A stretch of 64,000 bases of DNA from PALSA-968 sp964387075 (GCA_964387075.1 CAYLVB010000003.1:124001-188000); one strand, 5' to 3'. Shown: positions 34,174 to 43,484, counted from the stretch's first letter. The notes: generated by a model from the letters alone, not told the origin. Made by a program: numbers and translations.

Positions 34174-36936
34174 ATGCGTTCAGGCCTCTTTTTACTATTG
34201 GCCCTACTGGGTTTTTCTGCTTTTGCTACGCATAACCGTTCAGGCTATATCAGTTATTGCTGGCTGCACGATAACGTGTACCATTTTAAGATCTATACCT
34301 ATACCAATCTTCAAAGCACCCAGGCCGACCGCTGCGAACAGACACTTTACATAGATGGCGGGCAAGACAGCGTAGTTTGTCCGCGTACCAATGGCTTCGC
34401 CAGTTGTCCTGCGGGTGGCCCGAACAGGGATGGTACCCAGATTGTCCCGATCAATGGCAGCTATGGCGGTGTAAAGGAGAATATTTACGAAGGCAGTGCT
34501 ACCATTAATCCGGGTATGCATGTATTGAGTCTGATAGACCCCAACCGCGATATGGGCATCATTAACCTGGGTGGAGCAAGCTCACAGAACATTGCTTTTG
34601 CCCTGATAGATACCATGTACGCTTATAACATTGTAGGGGTACGCACCAATTGTACGCCCATCGTTTCCAATCCTCCTATTCAAAACGCCTGCGCTGGTCA
34701 GCCCTGGTGTTATAACCCGGGCATGGTGGATCCCGAGAACGATAGTTTGGTTTTTTCTATCACAAAACCTTTCGAGGACGATCCTGGTAATCCCCCCGGA
34801 GGCGTTCGTCCCATTGGTATTGCCACCATTCCTTCCGGGTTCAGTTTAGATAAGAACACGGGCACCCTGTGCTGGACCAACGTATCTTCGGTACAGGGAG
34901 AATACAACATTGCCATGCTCATCCGGGAATACCGAAAGAATCCTATTGATGGGAAAAGATACCTGGTTGGAGCAACCGTTTTTGATATCCAGATCCTTGT
35001 ACTTCCCTGTTCCAATCCCGATATTGACATAACTCCCTTGCCTAATGTATGTATTGAGGCCGGGCAAAGTTATTCGGTGGCCGTAACAGCTTCTACCGGT
35101 GGCAGCGCATTACCGCCCCTAGATCTCTCCGCCACAGGATTGCCCTTAACGGGGAGCAATATAGGCCAGGTTGCAACTTTTACAGCTACCTCAGGAACTA
35201 CCGCGAACGGAACATTTAACTGGGCCCCTAATTGTTTAGCGGTACACTCAAACCCGTATTACGTTACCGTGGAAGGATCTGATAGCAATTCGCCGCCTGC
35301 CGCCAATTTCTCAACCTTCAATATTTTAGTGGTGTCTCCGCCGCCAACATCCGTTATGGCAATCGCACAGGGCTCTTTTGTAAACCTCAGTTGGGGAGCT
35401 CCCCCGGGCTGCGGGCAAACCTCCGGCAACATCATTCAAAAATACCTGATCTATCGCAACGATAGCTGTACCAATTTCGTTCCTTCGCCCTGCCAGACCG
35501 GTGTTCCTTCCGGGAGCGGGTATCAGCTTATTGGAACCACCAGCGCAACCACCTTTACCTTCACGGATACCAATTTCGGGCAAGGGCTTGCATCGGGCAA
35601 TTCATATTCTTACATCGTTGTAGCGCAATTTGCCGATGGTTCTTTGAGCATCGCGTCTTCTTCTACCGCCAACACCTGCGTAACTTTGAAACTGGATATC
35701 CCGCTCATGATGAAAGTGAGTGTAGATACCACTGATGCCGCCATGGGCCGTATGCATGTATGGTGGAAAAATCCTTTTACCGATGTCACAGGCCTCGATA
35801 CCACATTAGCGGGCAATGAAGGTCCTTATAAATATATCCTGCAACGTAAGACCGGGCTGAGCGGAACTTTTGCTCCTATTTATACTGTTACCGAGCAGCA
35901 TTTCAATTGGCTGAAGCAAGTGGCCGACACCACGTATACGGATGTCAATTTCGATACGCAAACACAACAATACTACTACAAGGTTGAGTTTTATGCGAAG
36001 GGAGGCAGTAGCTTTATAGGAAGCGCCACCACCGCGAGCTCGATCTTCCTGACTGCCGTTCCGCATGATAAAAGCGTGAACCTGAGCTGGACCGTAAATG
36101 TACCGTGGACCAATGTGATGTACTACATTCTCAAACAACGTAACGGCGGCATTACTGATGCTTATGATATCATTGACAGTACAACATCCACAAGCTATGT
36201 GGTGAAGAACCTCGTCAATGGGTACAATTACTGCTTTAAGGTGTTATCGAAAGGACTTTATGCCAATGCAAAAGTAAATCCTGCTCCGCCACTTTCTAAA
36301 TACACCATGAATTTTTCGGAGAAAGTATGTTCAACCCCTTTTGATGACGCGGCTCCCTGCCAGCCCACTTTGTATGTATCCGACGACGGAACCTGCTCGT
36401 TCAGCACCTTGATCTGGACCAACCCCAACAAGACCTGCGGAATAAATGATGTGGTAAAATACTATGTGTACTATACCGCTTTCCAGGATAGTGCACTGGT
36501 AAAGATCGATTCTTTACTGAATCCCAACGATACTACTTATTCTTCGGGAACAAGCAATTCCATTGCCGGATGTTTCGTGATCGTTGCAGTTGACTCTGCG
36601 GGAAATGAAAGTCCGCTCACCAACCAGGTATGTATAGATAATTGCCCGGAGTATGAGTTGCCGAATATTTTTACCCCGAACGGCGATAACACCAATGATC
36701 AATACATTCCTGTAAAGAATAAGCACATCAAGAGTGTAGAGTTCACGATGTATAACCGCTGGGGCGAGATCGTATTCGAAAGCAAAGACCCCGGCCTGAA
36801 ATGGGACGGAAGATCGAAGCAGATGAACAAGCCGGTTAGTGATGGCACTTATTATTACATCTGTAAAGTGAATGAGTTGCATTACTACGGCATAAAGGTC
36901 CGTAAGCTCAAAGGCTTTGTACAAGTGCTTCATTAA
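34174..36936 (+). CDS. Surface protein with fibronectin type III-like domains and type B C-terminal sorting domain
   Basis: A 920-residue exported protein: signal peptide to about residue 17 (LLLALLGFSAFA), then THNRSGYISYCW, an opening common to many large Bacteroidota gliding-associated proteins. A PKD/cadherin-like middle (about 160-390) is followed by about three fibronectin type III-like domains (SVMAIAQGSFVNLSW, KSVNLSWTVNVPW). The C-terminus has LPNIFTPNGDNTNDQYIP, YNRWGEIVFESKDP and GTYYYICKVNEL, the type B Por-secretion domain. Expected to be secreted by the type IX system and placed on the surface. The frame may be extended to 34150, but ATG 34174 has the correct promoter spacing and signal peptide. 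The following GTG start is immediately adjacent. Confidence 0.9.
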   Translation: MRSGLFLLLALLGFSAFATHNRSGYISYCWLHDNVYHFKIYTYTNLQSTQADRCEQTLYIDGGQDSVVCPRTNGFASCPAGGPNRDGTQIVPINGSYGGVKENIYEGSATINPGMHVLSLIDPNRDMGIINLGGASSQNIAFALIDTMYAYNIVGVRTNCTPIVSNPPIQNACAGQPWCYNPGMVDPENDSLVFSITKPFEDDPGNPPGGVRPIGIATIPSGFSLDKNTGTLCWTNVSSVQGEYNIAMLIREYRKNPIDGKRYLVGATVFDIQILVLPCSNPDIDITPLPNVCIEAGQSYSVAVTASTGGSALPPLDLSATGLPLTGSNIGQVATFTATSGTTANGTFNWAPNCLAVHSNPYYVTVEGSDSNSPPAANFSTFNILVVSPPPTSVMAIAQGSFVNLSWGAPPGCGQTSGNIIQKYLIYRNDSCTNFVPSPCQTGVPSGSGYQLIGTTSATTFTFTDTNFGQGLASGNSYSYIVVAQFADGSLSIASSSTANTCVTLKLDIPLMMKVSVDTTDAAMGRMHVWWKNPFTDVTGLDTTLAGNEGPYKYILQRKTGLSGTFAPIYTVTEQHFNWLKQVADTTYTDVNFDTQTQQYYYKVEFYAKGGSSFIGSATTASSIFLTAVPHDKSVNLSWTVNVPWTNVMYYILKQRNGGITDAYDIIDSTTSTSYVVKNLVNGYNYCFKVLSKGLYANAKVNPAPPLSKYTMNFSEKVCSTPFDDAAPCQPTLYVSDDGTCSFSTLIWTNPNKTCGINDVVKYYVYYTAFQDSALVKIDSLLNPNDTTYSSGTSNSIAGCFVIVAVDSAGNESPLTNQVCIDNCPEYELPNIFTPNGDNTNDQYIPVKNKHIKSVEFTMYNRWGEIVFESKDPGLKWDGRSKQMNKPVSDGTYYYICKVNELHYYGIKVRKLKGFVQVLH

Positions 36937-37977
36937 GTGATACCACACATTCCTTATCGCCAAAAAAGAATTTTGATCGCGCCACTTGACTGGGGGCTGG
37001 GGCATGCCGCGCGCTGCGTGCCTTTAATAAAGCAATTACAAGAACAGGATAATTCGATCATTATTGCCTGCAACGATTGGCAGAAGGCCTTCTTTGAGGG
37101 TGAATTGCGCGGCGTTGGGTATGCTGCTCTTTTTGGGTACGAGGTAAAGTATTCGCAGAACATTGCTTTGGGCCTAAAGGTGCTGGCCCAGTTTCCCAGG
37201 CTTTCTTTAACTGTTCGTAAAGAAAATCTGTGGTTGAAGAATTTCCTGAAAAAGGAAAAGATCGACGTGGTGATCAGCGATAATCGCTATGGATTTTATA
37301 ACAAAGCGGTAGAAAGTGTGTTTATAACACACCAGCTTTTTGTGCCGGCCCCCTTCCTCAAAGGCGCGGTGAACAGGATCAATTTCTCTTTCATTAAAAA
37401 ATTCGATCATTGCTGGGTACCTGATCAGAAAGAAGAGAATGCTTCTCTCAGCGGGAAACTTTCTCATGGAAATATTCCCGAAAATGTTACTTATATCGGT
37501 CCGCTCAGCCGTTTCGAAAAAAGATCTGCTGAAGAAAAAGATGACAGGATACTGCTTCTGCTCTCGGGTGTTGAACCTCAACGAAGTATCTTAGAAGAAA
37601 AACTAGTTAGTGCTCTTGGGAAGGCCAAGGAAGAAGTAGCGCTTGTGCGTGGCACCCATAAAAGGTCTTCTACCAAATATCCAACGAATTTTACAGTTTA
37701 CGATACGGTCAATTCATCCCTACAGGAAAAACTGATGCGTGACGCCGGGCACATAATTTGCCGGTCGGGCTATTCCACGTTAATGGACCTGCACGCGCTT
37801 GGACTCAAGGCTTTATTGATCCCTACGCCCGGCCAAACCGAACAGGAATATTTAGCAGAACATTGGAAAGAAAAATTCGGATATACTTTTTTAAAACAAA
37901 AGGAGGTCAACAAAGGAACGCTTACTTCTTTGCTTTGCGTAAAAGGAAGCTCTCAGCTTCAGCAACAACCAGTTTAG
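36937..37977 (+). CDS. Glycosyltransferase (GT28/MurG-like fold)
   Basis: A 346-residue protein whose start ILIAPLDWGLGHAARCVPLIKQL carries the GxGH loop of GT-B UDP-sugar transferases; the C-terminal donor-binding region has ICRSGYSTLMDLHALGLKALLIPTPGQTEQEY, a pattern shared with GT28 enzymes. It begins with GTG directly after the stop codon of the surface protein gene, so co-translation is likely. A role in glycosylating surface proteins or lipids is possible, not shown. Its last 56 bases are antisense to the end of the convergent alpha/beta hydrolase gene. Confidence 0.75.
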   Translation: MIPHIPYRQKRILIAPLDWGLGHAARCVPLIKQLQEQDNSIIIACNDWQKAFFEGELRGVGYAALFGYEVKYSQNIALGLKVLAQFPRLSLTVRKENLWLKNFLKKEKIDVVISDNRYGFYNKAVESVFITHQLFVPAPFLKGAVNRINFSFIKKFDHCWVPDQKEENASLSGKLSHGNIPENVTYIGPLSRFEKRSAEEKDDRILLLLSGVEPQRSILEEKLVSALGKAKEEVALVRGTHKRSSTKYPTNFTVYDTVNSSLQEKLMRDAGHIICRSGYSTLMDLHALGLKALLIPTPGQTEQEYLAEHWKEKFGYTFLKQKEVNKGTLTSLLCVKGSSQLQQQPV

Positions 37978-38623
37978 TATCCATTGTTTCGGGCAGATGG
38001 CCTGTTTCTTTAAGGATGCGTAGGGCCGAGCCGGGTAAGGCAACATGCATACTTTCAGTTTCAGCTACACTCACCATCTTATCCATTTCTCCAACCGAAA
38101 AATTCACATGGTTTTTTATAGTTACAATGTTCTTAGTGGTAATCAGGGTACGGCATCCAAGATAGATCATCATTCGGGCGGTCTTTTCCACAACTTTCTC
38201 CCAATTAGCGCCCTGCCTTTGCTTTAACTGTTCTGCGAGTTGCGGTACCTTTTGAAGCATAAGTTCAGGCTTAAGATATCCAGCCTCTTTTTTTGATGAT
38301 TCCAGGTTCCAGTCGAACTTAGTGGCCAGTGTCATTATGCGCCCCAGGGGATTTTCATTTTGCAAAGCGGCGAATAACGCCACATAACCCCCCATGCTGT
38401 AACCCAAAACATTGGGTTGCTTTAGTCCCTTCTCTTTAATAAAACAGATCAATTCGTCGGCAAACTCCTCAATGAAAAATTCTACCTCCTCAACGCTCCG
38501 GCTGCCATGTCCGGGAAAATCAAATAAATGACAATTGAAATTTGTTGATAGGAGGTTGGCCCATTCCGTAAATTGCCCCTTGCAACCCAATGCGCCATGA
38601 AGAATAATGAGATCCCTTTTCAT
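37922..38623 (-). CDS. Alpha/beta hydrolase
   Basis: A 233-residue alpha/beta hydrolase: the opening LIILHGALGCKGQFTEWANLL, the nucleophile elbow GYSMGGY (about 95), and a late His in ILKETGHLPE (about 207). The acid residue is probably in NFSVGEMDKMV. Cytosolic, substrate unknown; MenH-like, YbfF-like and other small hydrolases have a similar plan. It is the last gene of a minus-strand run and overlaps the UbiA-like gene by four bases (ATGA). Its 3' end overlaps the glycosyltransferase gene on the other strand by 56 bases, one of the longest overlaps here. Confidence 0.75.
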   Translation of the reverse strand: MKRDLIILHGALGCKGQFTEWANLLSTNFNCHLFDFPGHGSRSVEEVEFFIEEFADELICFIKEKGLKQPNVLGYSMGGYVALFAALQNENPLGRIMTLATKFDWNLESSKKEAGYLKPELMLQKVPQLAEQLKQRQGANWEKVVEKTARMMIYLGCRTLITTKNIVTIKNHVNFSVGEMDKMVSVAETESMHVALPGSALRILKETGHLPETMDTKLVVAEAESFLLRKAKK

Positions 38624-39450
38624 GCCTTCAAAAATACAATTCCCATGATACTTTGAATTAAAATTATTCCATCAACCCCATATAAATAATAAAATCCATG
38701 GCGTTGTGGAGAAGAGCCGATCGTGAAAAGCTGCCCCAGCAAAAAAGTAACAATGGAGATTGCCACAAATACAAGATCGCCACTCACAAAAAAGCTCACT
38801 GACAAATACCCGCACAGGATCAGCGCCGTCAATAGCTTCGCTGTTCTGATGCCATAAAGCACCGGTACCGTAAAAGTTCCGGTTGATCGGTCCTGTTCCA
38901 CATCCCTTATATTGAACAATACGCATAACGCGGTTATAAATAAAAGCTGCGCTGTAGCAAAATGGATCTTCTCATTCGTCATAGCGCCAAGCCCTAAAGG
39001 AGCAACGACGCAAATAAGGGTCCATACAAATCCAATGATAAAGGATTTCAGTAACGGAATGCTGCGAAGATTCGTAACAGGAAGAAAATAAAGCAGGCTC
39101 ACAAGAAAAGCCAGGCTATAAATACCAATGAATTCTACAGACGATGTAATGACCGGGTATATCTCTCCCCCGGCCACCAATGCCATTATAATAAAAAGAA
39201 CGCGATTCTTTTTTAACCACTGCTTGTATTCTGCAGTTTTACGGATAACGAGGTATCCTAATAGCAATTGCTGTGTATTGTAAAGCAGAAAAGTTGCGCC
39301 GAAAGTGATCCAGAGAACAAGCGGGGATACCTTTTCTTTAAAGACAGCTAAACTGAAAAATGCGAGCGAGCTTGTACTGATCGAAATGAAAGTATTGGAA
39401 TACGCCAGGAATGATAGTGCCTTATACCCTATGTTAGGCTGTCTCTCCAA
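38620..39450 (-). CDS. UbiA prenyltransferase family-like membrane protein, divergent
   Basis: A 276-residue polytopic protein with about eight to nine hydrophobic helices. The second Asp-rich motif of UbiA enzymes is present as NIRDVEQDRSTGTFTVPVLYG (about 179-199), as in MenA/UbiA/COQ2. The first motif (normally NDxxDxxxD) is replaced by FLLYNTQQLLLGYLV, with no Asp, so metal-dependent prenyl transfer may be altered or lost. The start is TTG at 39450, within the last bases of the TatD gene (17-base overlap); no ATG is available before the first helix. An aromatic prenyltransferase or a non-catalytic homologue are both possible. Confidence 0.65.
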   Translation of the reverse strand: MERQPNIGYKALSFLAYSNTFISISTSSLAFFSLAVFKEKVSPLVLWITFGATFLLYNTQQLLLGYLVIRKTAEYKQWLKKNRVLFIIMALVAGGEIYPVITSSVEFIGIYSLAFLVSLLYFLPVTNLRSIPLLKSFIIGFVWTLICVVAPLGLGAMTNEKIHFATAQLLFITALCVLFNIRDVEQDRSTGTFTVPVLYGIRTAKLLTALILCGYLSVSFFVSGDLVFVAISIVTFLLGQLFTIGSSPQRHGFYYLYGVDGIILIQSIMGIVFLKA

Positions 39451-40204
39451 AGATCTCTATTGCGTTTTGCGTGGTAATTTCTGCCAGGTAGCCAACGTTA
39501 CAATTTTTTATCTCAGCCAGTCGGCGCGCTATGATACTTACATAGGCAGATTCATTTCTTTGCCCGCGATAAGGAACGGGTGTCAGGTAGGGAGAATCCG
39601 TCTCCAGCACTAAATGTTTTAGGTCTACGTTCTCCAGGGTCTTATCCAACCCGCTGTTCCGGAAAGTGACCACGCCGCCTATTCCCATCTTAAAATTCTT
39701 CAGCCCTATCACTTTTTCCGCCTGTTCGATCGTTCCGCTAAAACAGTGGAAGATCCCTTTAGGAAGTGTTTTGAATTTGCCGAGAACCGAATAGATCTCG
39801 TCAAAAGCATCACGACAGTGAATGACTATAGGCAAATTCATATCCAAAGCCCACTGTATCTGGGTTTCAAAAGCTTCAACTTGTTGCGCATAGAATGATT
39901 TGTCCCAATACAGATCAAGGCCAATCTCTCCGACAGCGTAATATTTTCTCTTTTTCAGAAATTCATACGCAATGGCCAATTCTTCCTTGTAGTTTTCCTT
40001 CACCGAACAGGGGTGCAGGCCCATCATGGGAAAACATTGCTTTGGGTATTTTCCGCAAAGCGCATGCATCCCCTCCACAGAAGTGGAATCTATATTGGGA
40101 AGAAAGAATTTATCAACCCCGGCCTTCATCGCGCGCGCGATCATATCGTCGCGGTCGGCGTTAAATTCCTCTAAATAAAGGTGCGTATGGGTGTCAATAA
40201 ACAT
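39434..40204 (-). CDS. tatD: TatD family metal-dependent hydrolase
   Basis: A 256-residue TIM-barrel hydrolase. Metal ligands: FIDTHTHLYLEEF (HxH), GEIGLDLYWD (Glu), PIVIHCRDA (His), FHCFSG (His) and ETDSPYLTP (Asp). The family acts as 3'-5' DNA/RNA exonuclease and deoxyribonuclease in DNA repair and RNA quality control. Length and motifs are typical. It begins eight bases after the end of the mannose-1-phosphate guanylyltransferase gene, with a terminator-like hairpin just before, and overlaps the UbiA-like gene by 17 bases. Confidence 0.92.
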   Translation of the reverse strand: MFIDTHTHLYLEEFNADRDDMIARAMKAGVDKFFLPNIDSTSVEGMHALCGKYPKQCFPMMGLHPCSVKENYKEELAIAYEFLKKRKYYAVGEIGLDLYWDKSFYAQQVEAFETQIQWALDMNLPIVIHCRDAFDEIYSVLGKFKTLPKGIFHCFSGTIEQAEKVIGLKNFKMGIGGVVTFRNSGLDKTLENVDLKHLVLETDSPYLTPVPYRGQRNESAYVSIIARRLAEIKNCNVGYLAEITTQNAIEIFGETA

Positions 40205-40210
40205 CTTAGA

Positions 40211-40245
40211 AATTAAACAAAACGTTCGCCTTTTTTCACGCGAAC
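40211..40245 (-). terminator. Terminator-like hairpin overlapping the 3' end of manC
   Basis: On the minus strand GTTCGC (40245-40240) and GCGAAC (40229-40224) form a 6-bp stem with a ten-base loop, then GTTTTGTTTAATT (40224-40212). The stem is in the last codons of the mannose-1-phosphate guanylyltransferase gene, the T-rich tail across its stop. It could dampen transcription of tatD and the genes after it. Confidence 0.4.
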
Positions 40246-41301
40246 ATCATTCACAAAGTTGCGTATCTGCTGCTCATCTTCTTTTTTGCAGATAAGCAGT
40301 ACTCCTTCCGATTCAACTACGATATAATCCTCAAGGCCCTGTATCAGCACCAGTTTATCCTTAGGAACATGTACGATGCAGTTCTTTGTATCGTAGAGCA
40401 TGATGTTCTTTCCTACGGCCGCGTTTTGGTATTCATCCTGTTTAATGTGTTCGTACAGGCTGCCCCAGGTTCCCAGGTCGCTCCAGCCAATGATGGAAGC
40501 GCGCACATACACATTCTTGGCTTTTTCCATCACCGCATAATCAACCGAAATGTTCTTGCAGGAAATATATGCCTTTTGAATGAATTCATTCTCGCGCGGG
40601 GTACTATAGTCATTCACACCTTCCTTAAAAATGCCAGCCAGTTCAGGCTCATGCTTTTCGAGCGCGTGCAGGATGCTTTTCGTACTCCAGATGAAAATAC
40701 CCGAATTCCAAAGGAAGTCGCCACTATCCATAAAGAACTGGGCCATTTCGGGATTTGGCTTCTCGGTAAATGTTTTTACTTTTTTTATCCGTTTGTCCTT
40801 TTCCTTATCAGGCGATTCAACAAATTGTATATAGCCGTAGCCTGTATCCGGACGTGTAGGCTTAATTCCTATCGTAAGTAAGCAATCCTCATTCCTGGCC
40901 TTTGTATAACAAGCTTTTACCGCCTTCAGAAAAACATCTTCCTTCGCTATCAAATGATCGCTTGGAGCAACCACCGTCACAGCATCCGGATTCATCTTGT
41001 GGATCTTGTAAGAAGCATAAGCCACACAGGGAGCCGTATTACGCCGCGAAGGTTCCAGCAAAATATTATCGTGCGGAATATAAGGAAGCTGTTCAAATAC
41101 GAGGTCTTTGTACTGATCGGAGGTAACTACAAAAATATGCTCGGGTTTACAAACCTTCAGAAAACGGTTGCAGGTGCTTTGCAGTAAAGTATGGCCACTG
41201 CCCAAAACGTCGAGGAATTGTTTGGGTTTGGAAGTTTTGCTCATAGGCCAAAACCTGCTCCCCACGCCCCCTGCCATTATTACGCAATAGAGATTCTTCA
41301 T
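40213..41301 (-). CDS. manC: Mannose-1-phosphate guanylyltransferase
   Basis: A 362-residue nucleotidyltransferase. The GTP-binding loop is VIMAGGVGSRFWPMSKTSKPKQFLD (residues 7-31), then LLEPSRRNTAPCVAYASYKI and VTVVAPSDHLI, the type II guanylyltransferase blocks, and EKPNPEMAQFFM. It makes GDP-mannose from mannose-1-phosphate and GTP, a precursor for mannose, fucose and related sugars of surface glycans. It lacks the C-terminal isomerase domain of long bifunctional ManC proteins. It starts five bases after the aminotransferase gene and ends in a terminator-like hairpin. Confidence 0.92.
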   Translation of the reverse strand: MKNLYCVIMAGGVGSRFWPMSKTSKPKQFLDVLGSGHTLLQSTCNRFLKVCKPEHIFVVTSDQYKDLVFEQLPYIPHDNILLEPSRRNTAPCVAYASYKIHKMNPDAVTVVAPSDHLIAKEDVFLKAVKACYTKARNEDCLLTIGIKPTRPDTGYGYIQFVESPDKEKDKRIKKVKTFTEKPNPEMAQFFMDSGDFLWNSGIFIWSTKSILHALEKHEPELAGIFKEGVNDYSTPRENEFIQKAYISCKNISVDYAVMEKAKNVYVRASIIGWSDLGTWGSLYEHIKQDEYQNAAVGKNIMLYDTKNCIVHVPKDKLVLIQGLEDYIVVESEGVLLICKKEDEQQIRNFVNDVRVKKGERFV

Positions 41302-41306
41302 ACTGA

Positions 41307-42590
41307 TCAGGAAAGCTTTTTCAGCGCGTTTCGCAAATTGCTGATCACGGCATCAATATCATCTGCTTTGCAGGTACCTACACTTAAACGGTACCAGGTC
41401 GAATTCTCAGAAGCGCCAAACGCGTAAAATGGAACAACGGCCACTTTGGCTTCATCCAGAATATATTTTGTTACATCCTTCGTGCTTTGCAATACTTTAC
41501 CGTCTGCTGCTTTTTTTCCGTGCAATGAGAACTGTATGGTTAAGTAAAGTGCTGCCTGCGGGGTGATAGCGTCAACACTGTGTCCTTCCGCTTTCAGGGT
41601 CATGAACCCTTTGTAGAATCCATCCAGGCGCTTGTGCAATTCCAGTTTTTGATTGGCAAGAAAAGTATCGTAGTTCTTAAAGTCGGCGAAATACTTAGCA
41701 GTGGCGATCTGTTCGGGTTTAGGTGCCCAGGCGCCAATGTGATTGAGCAGCGATTTCATTTTGTCGATCACCAGTTTCGGGCCCATGCTCCAGCCAACAC
41801 GCACACCGGTTGCGGCCAATGATTTAGAAATACCATCCACAAAAATGGTGTATTTCTTCATCTCGGGACGAAGCGTTACCGGGTTGTAGTGCTCGGTCTT
41901 TCCATACGTAAGCGCCCAATAGATCTGGTCGTACATCAGGTACACAGGTTTTTGTTCTTCGCCGCGACGTAAGTTCTCTACAAGGATCAGGTCGCAAATT
42001 TCTTCGAGTCCTTCCTTCGTAAAAACAGTTCCGGTTGGATTTTGCGGTGAGCAAAGCGCAACCAATGTGGCATTCTTGATATGCGGTTTGATGTGCTCGG
42101 CCGTAGGCATGAAATTGCTTTCGGGTCCGGCATCAACCAAAACGGGATTTGCATGGTTCAGGTAAGAGTAGTGGTTGTTGTTCCAGGAAGGAACAGGGAA
42201 GATCACGGTATCACCCTCATCTACCAGGGTGCGGTAAATGGCGTAAATAACCGGACGCGCGCCGGCAGCAATGAGGATCTCATCAATGCCATATTCTAAA
42301 TTTCCCTTTTCTTTCAGCAGTTTAGAAACCGCCTGGCGTAATTCCAACATCCCATCTGCGGCGGGATAATTGGTAAGGTCATCATTGTAGGCTTCTACAA
42401 TAAGTTTCTTTAATTCTGCCGGAATGGGGAATATCTTCGAATTAAAATCACCAATGGTGTAATTATAGATATGCTCGCCCTGCTTTATCTTTTCGTTTAC
42501 TTCAGCGGCTAATTTGATGATCTCAGAACCAATGATGTTCTGGGCCAGTTTAGAAACCTGGGGGGCGGCGTTCATAGTTTTTGTTTCCAT
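41307..42590 (-). CDS. Class I/II PLP-dependent aminotransferase
   Basis: A 427-residue fold type I aminotransferase. The substrate/PLP region reads ILIAAGARPVIYAIYRTL, VALCSPQNPTGTVFTKEGL, YLMYDQIYW and the PLP lysine FVDGISKSLAATGVRVGWSMGP (about 256). This fits the aspartate/aromatic/methionine aminotransferase subgroup, but the amino-acid substrate cannot be told. It heads the minus-strand run to 37922. TATGTTTG at 42615-42622 is an exact -7 element 23 bases before the ATG. The C-terminus RLSVGTCKADDIDAVISNLRNAL is of the usual length. Confidence 0.88.
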   Translation of the reverse strand: METKTMNAAPQVSKLAQNIIGSEIIKLAAEVNEKIKQGEHIYNYTIGDFNSKIFPIPAELKKLIVEAYNDDLTNYPAADGMLELRQAVSKLLKEKGNLEYGIDEILIAAGARPVIYAIYRTLVDEGDTVIFPVPSWNNNHYSYLNHANPVLVDAGPESNFMPTAEHIKPHIKNATLVALCSPQNPTGTVFTKEGLEEICDLILVENLRRGEEQKPVYLMYDQIYWALTYGKTEHYNPVTLRPEMKKYTIFVDGISKSLAATGVRVGWSMGPKLVIDKMKSLLNHIGAWAPKPEQIATAKYFADFKNYDTFLANQKLELHKRLDGFYKGFMTLKAEGHSVDAITPQAALYLTIQFSLHGKKAADGKVLQSTKDVTKYILDEAKVAVVPFYAFGASENSTWYRLSVGTCKADDIDAVISNLRNALKKLS

Positions 42591-42614
42591 TTTTCACAAG
42601 GTGATCCTACCTCA

Positions 42615-42622
42615 CAAACATA
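42615..42622 (-). promoter_or_regulatory. -7 promoter element of the aminotransferase-manC-tatD run
   Basis: On the minus strand TATGTTTG, exact -7 consensus, 23 bases ahead of the ATG at 42590. No TTG lies 21 bases further upstream. Confidence 0.5.
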
Positions 42623-42668
42623 CTAAAAATGCTTGAATATAAGGGGATTTCTTATTAAAACGGAAAGC

Positions 42669-43484
42669 CTACTGAACCAGCACCAGGTTGACTTTTTCGG
42701 TCTTGCCTTTTAGTTTCAAAATATAAAAACCTTTGGCCAATCCGGCGGGTAAATTGGTTTTGATGTGCTGGGGACCGGGCATACATTTTCCCTCAAAAAC
42801 AACAAATACATCGTTTCCCTTAAGATCCTGAAGGGTTGCTTTTATGGGTTCATTTTCATCCAGATAATAATGAACATTTATTTCATCGTTTGCCGGGTTA
42901 GGAAAAACCGAAAGGTTGCTTATTTCGTCATATTCGGAATTGTTTGCAATGGAATTTGTGGCCGCCGTAAGGGCCAGCGTGGTATTTGCAGGTGCGCCAA
43001 AATCAGAGCCGCCTATGGCATTTACTGCAACATACAGTGTGGCCATTCCCGATAAGGGGGCTACCCAGACAAATTGAAAGGTAGCGGTTCCGGCCCCCGG
43101 TTTGGGCGCGCTATGATAAGCATTGATCCTGGGCCCTTCGGAAGCCGTGGTTAATTGAACACCGCTCAGCCCGGTCGTGATCATGCCCGCATTATTATCC
43201 TGAGCATTCAGTATCTCGGCGTCAAACCCGAATTTCACGGCGTTGCTATTGGTAATTGTGATGCTGACCGTATACGTTTGACCCGGAACGTATTGGTTGG
43301 CAGTAAAGGCCGGGAAAGCGCTTATGGTGATATTTGTTGCCGCGGCTCCCCCACTATGGCAATTGGCACAGGTGCCCTCGCCGGAGGACCCGGTTACGTT
43401 ATAAATTCCTGAGCTAAATATGACAAAACCCGTGGTGCTGATAAAAATAAGGCTTAATACGGTAAGGAGTACTGTTCTTTTCAT
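42669..43484 (-). CDS. Secreted protein with CxxCH motif and type A C-terminal sorting domain
   Basis: A 271-residue exported protein. After a signal peptide (about 1-25) comes GSSGEGTCANCHSGG with a CxxCH motif (about 38-42), then a beta-rich domain of about 130 residues containing INAYHSAPKPGAG, resembling the choice-of-anchor V/Reelin-like domain. The C-terminal 80 residues begin NLSVFPNPANDEINVHY and end in ILKLKGKTEKVNLVLVQ: the type A Por-secretion sorting domain. The CxxCH is the c-type haem attachment motif, but a single site without nearby Met or His ligands is not proof of haem; this family commonly carries it. Its ATG directly follows a 27-base inverted repeat. Confidence 0.8.
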   Translation of the reverse strand: MKRTVLLTVLSLIFISTTGFVIFSSGIYNVTGSSGEGTCANCHSGGAAATNITISAFPAFTANQYVPGQTYTVSITITNSNAVKFGFDAEILNAQDNNAGMITTGLSGVQLTTASEGPRINAYHSAPKPGAGTATFQFVWVAPLSGMATLYVAVNAIGGSDFGAPANTTLALTAATNSIANNSEYDEISNLSVFPNPANDEINVHYYLDENEPIKATLQDLKGNDVFVVFEGKCMPGPQHIKTNLPAGLAKGFYILKLKGKTEKVNLVLVQ

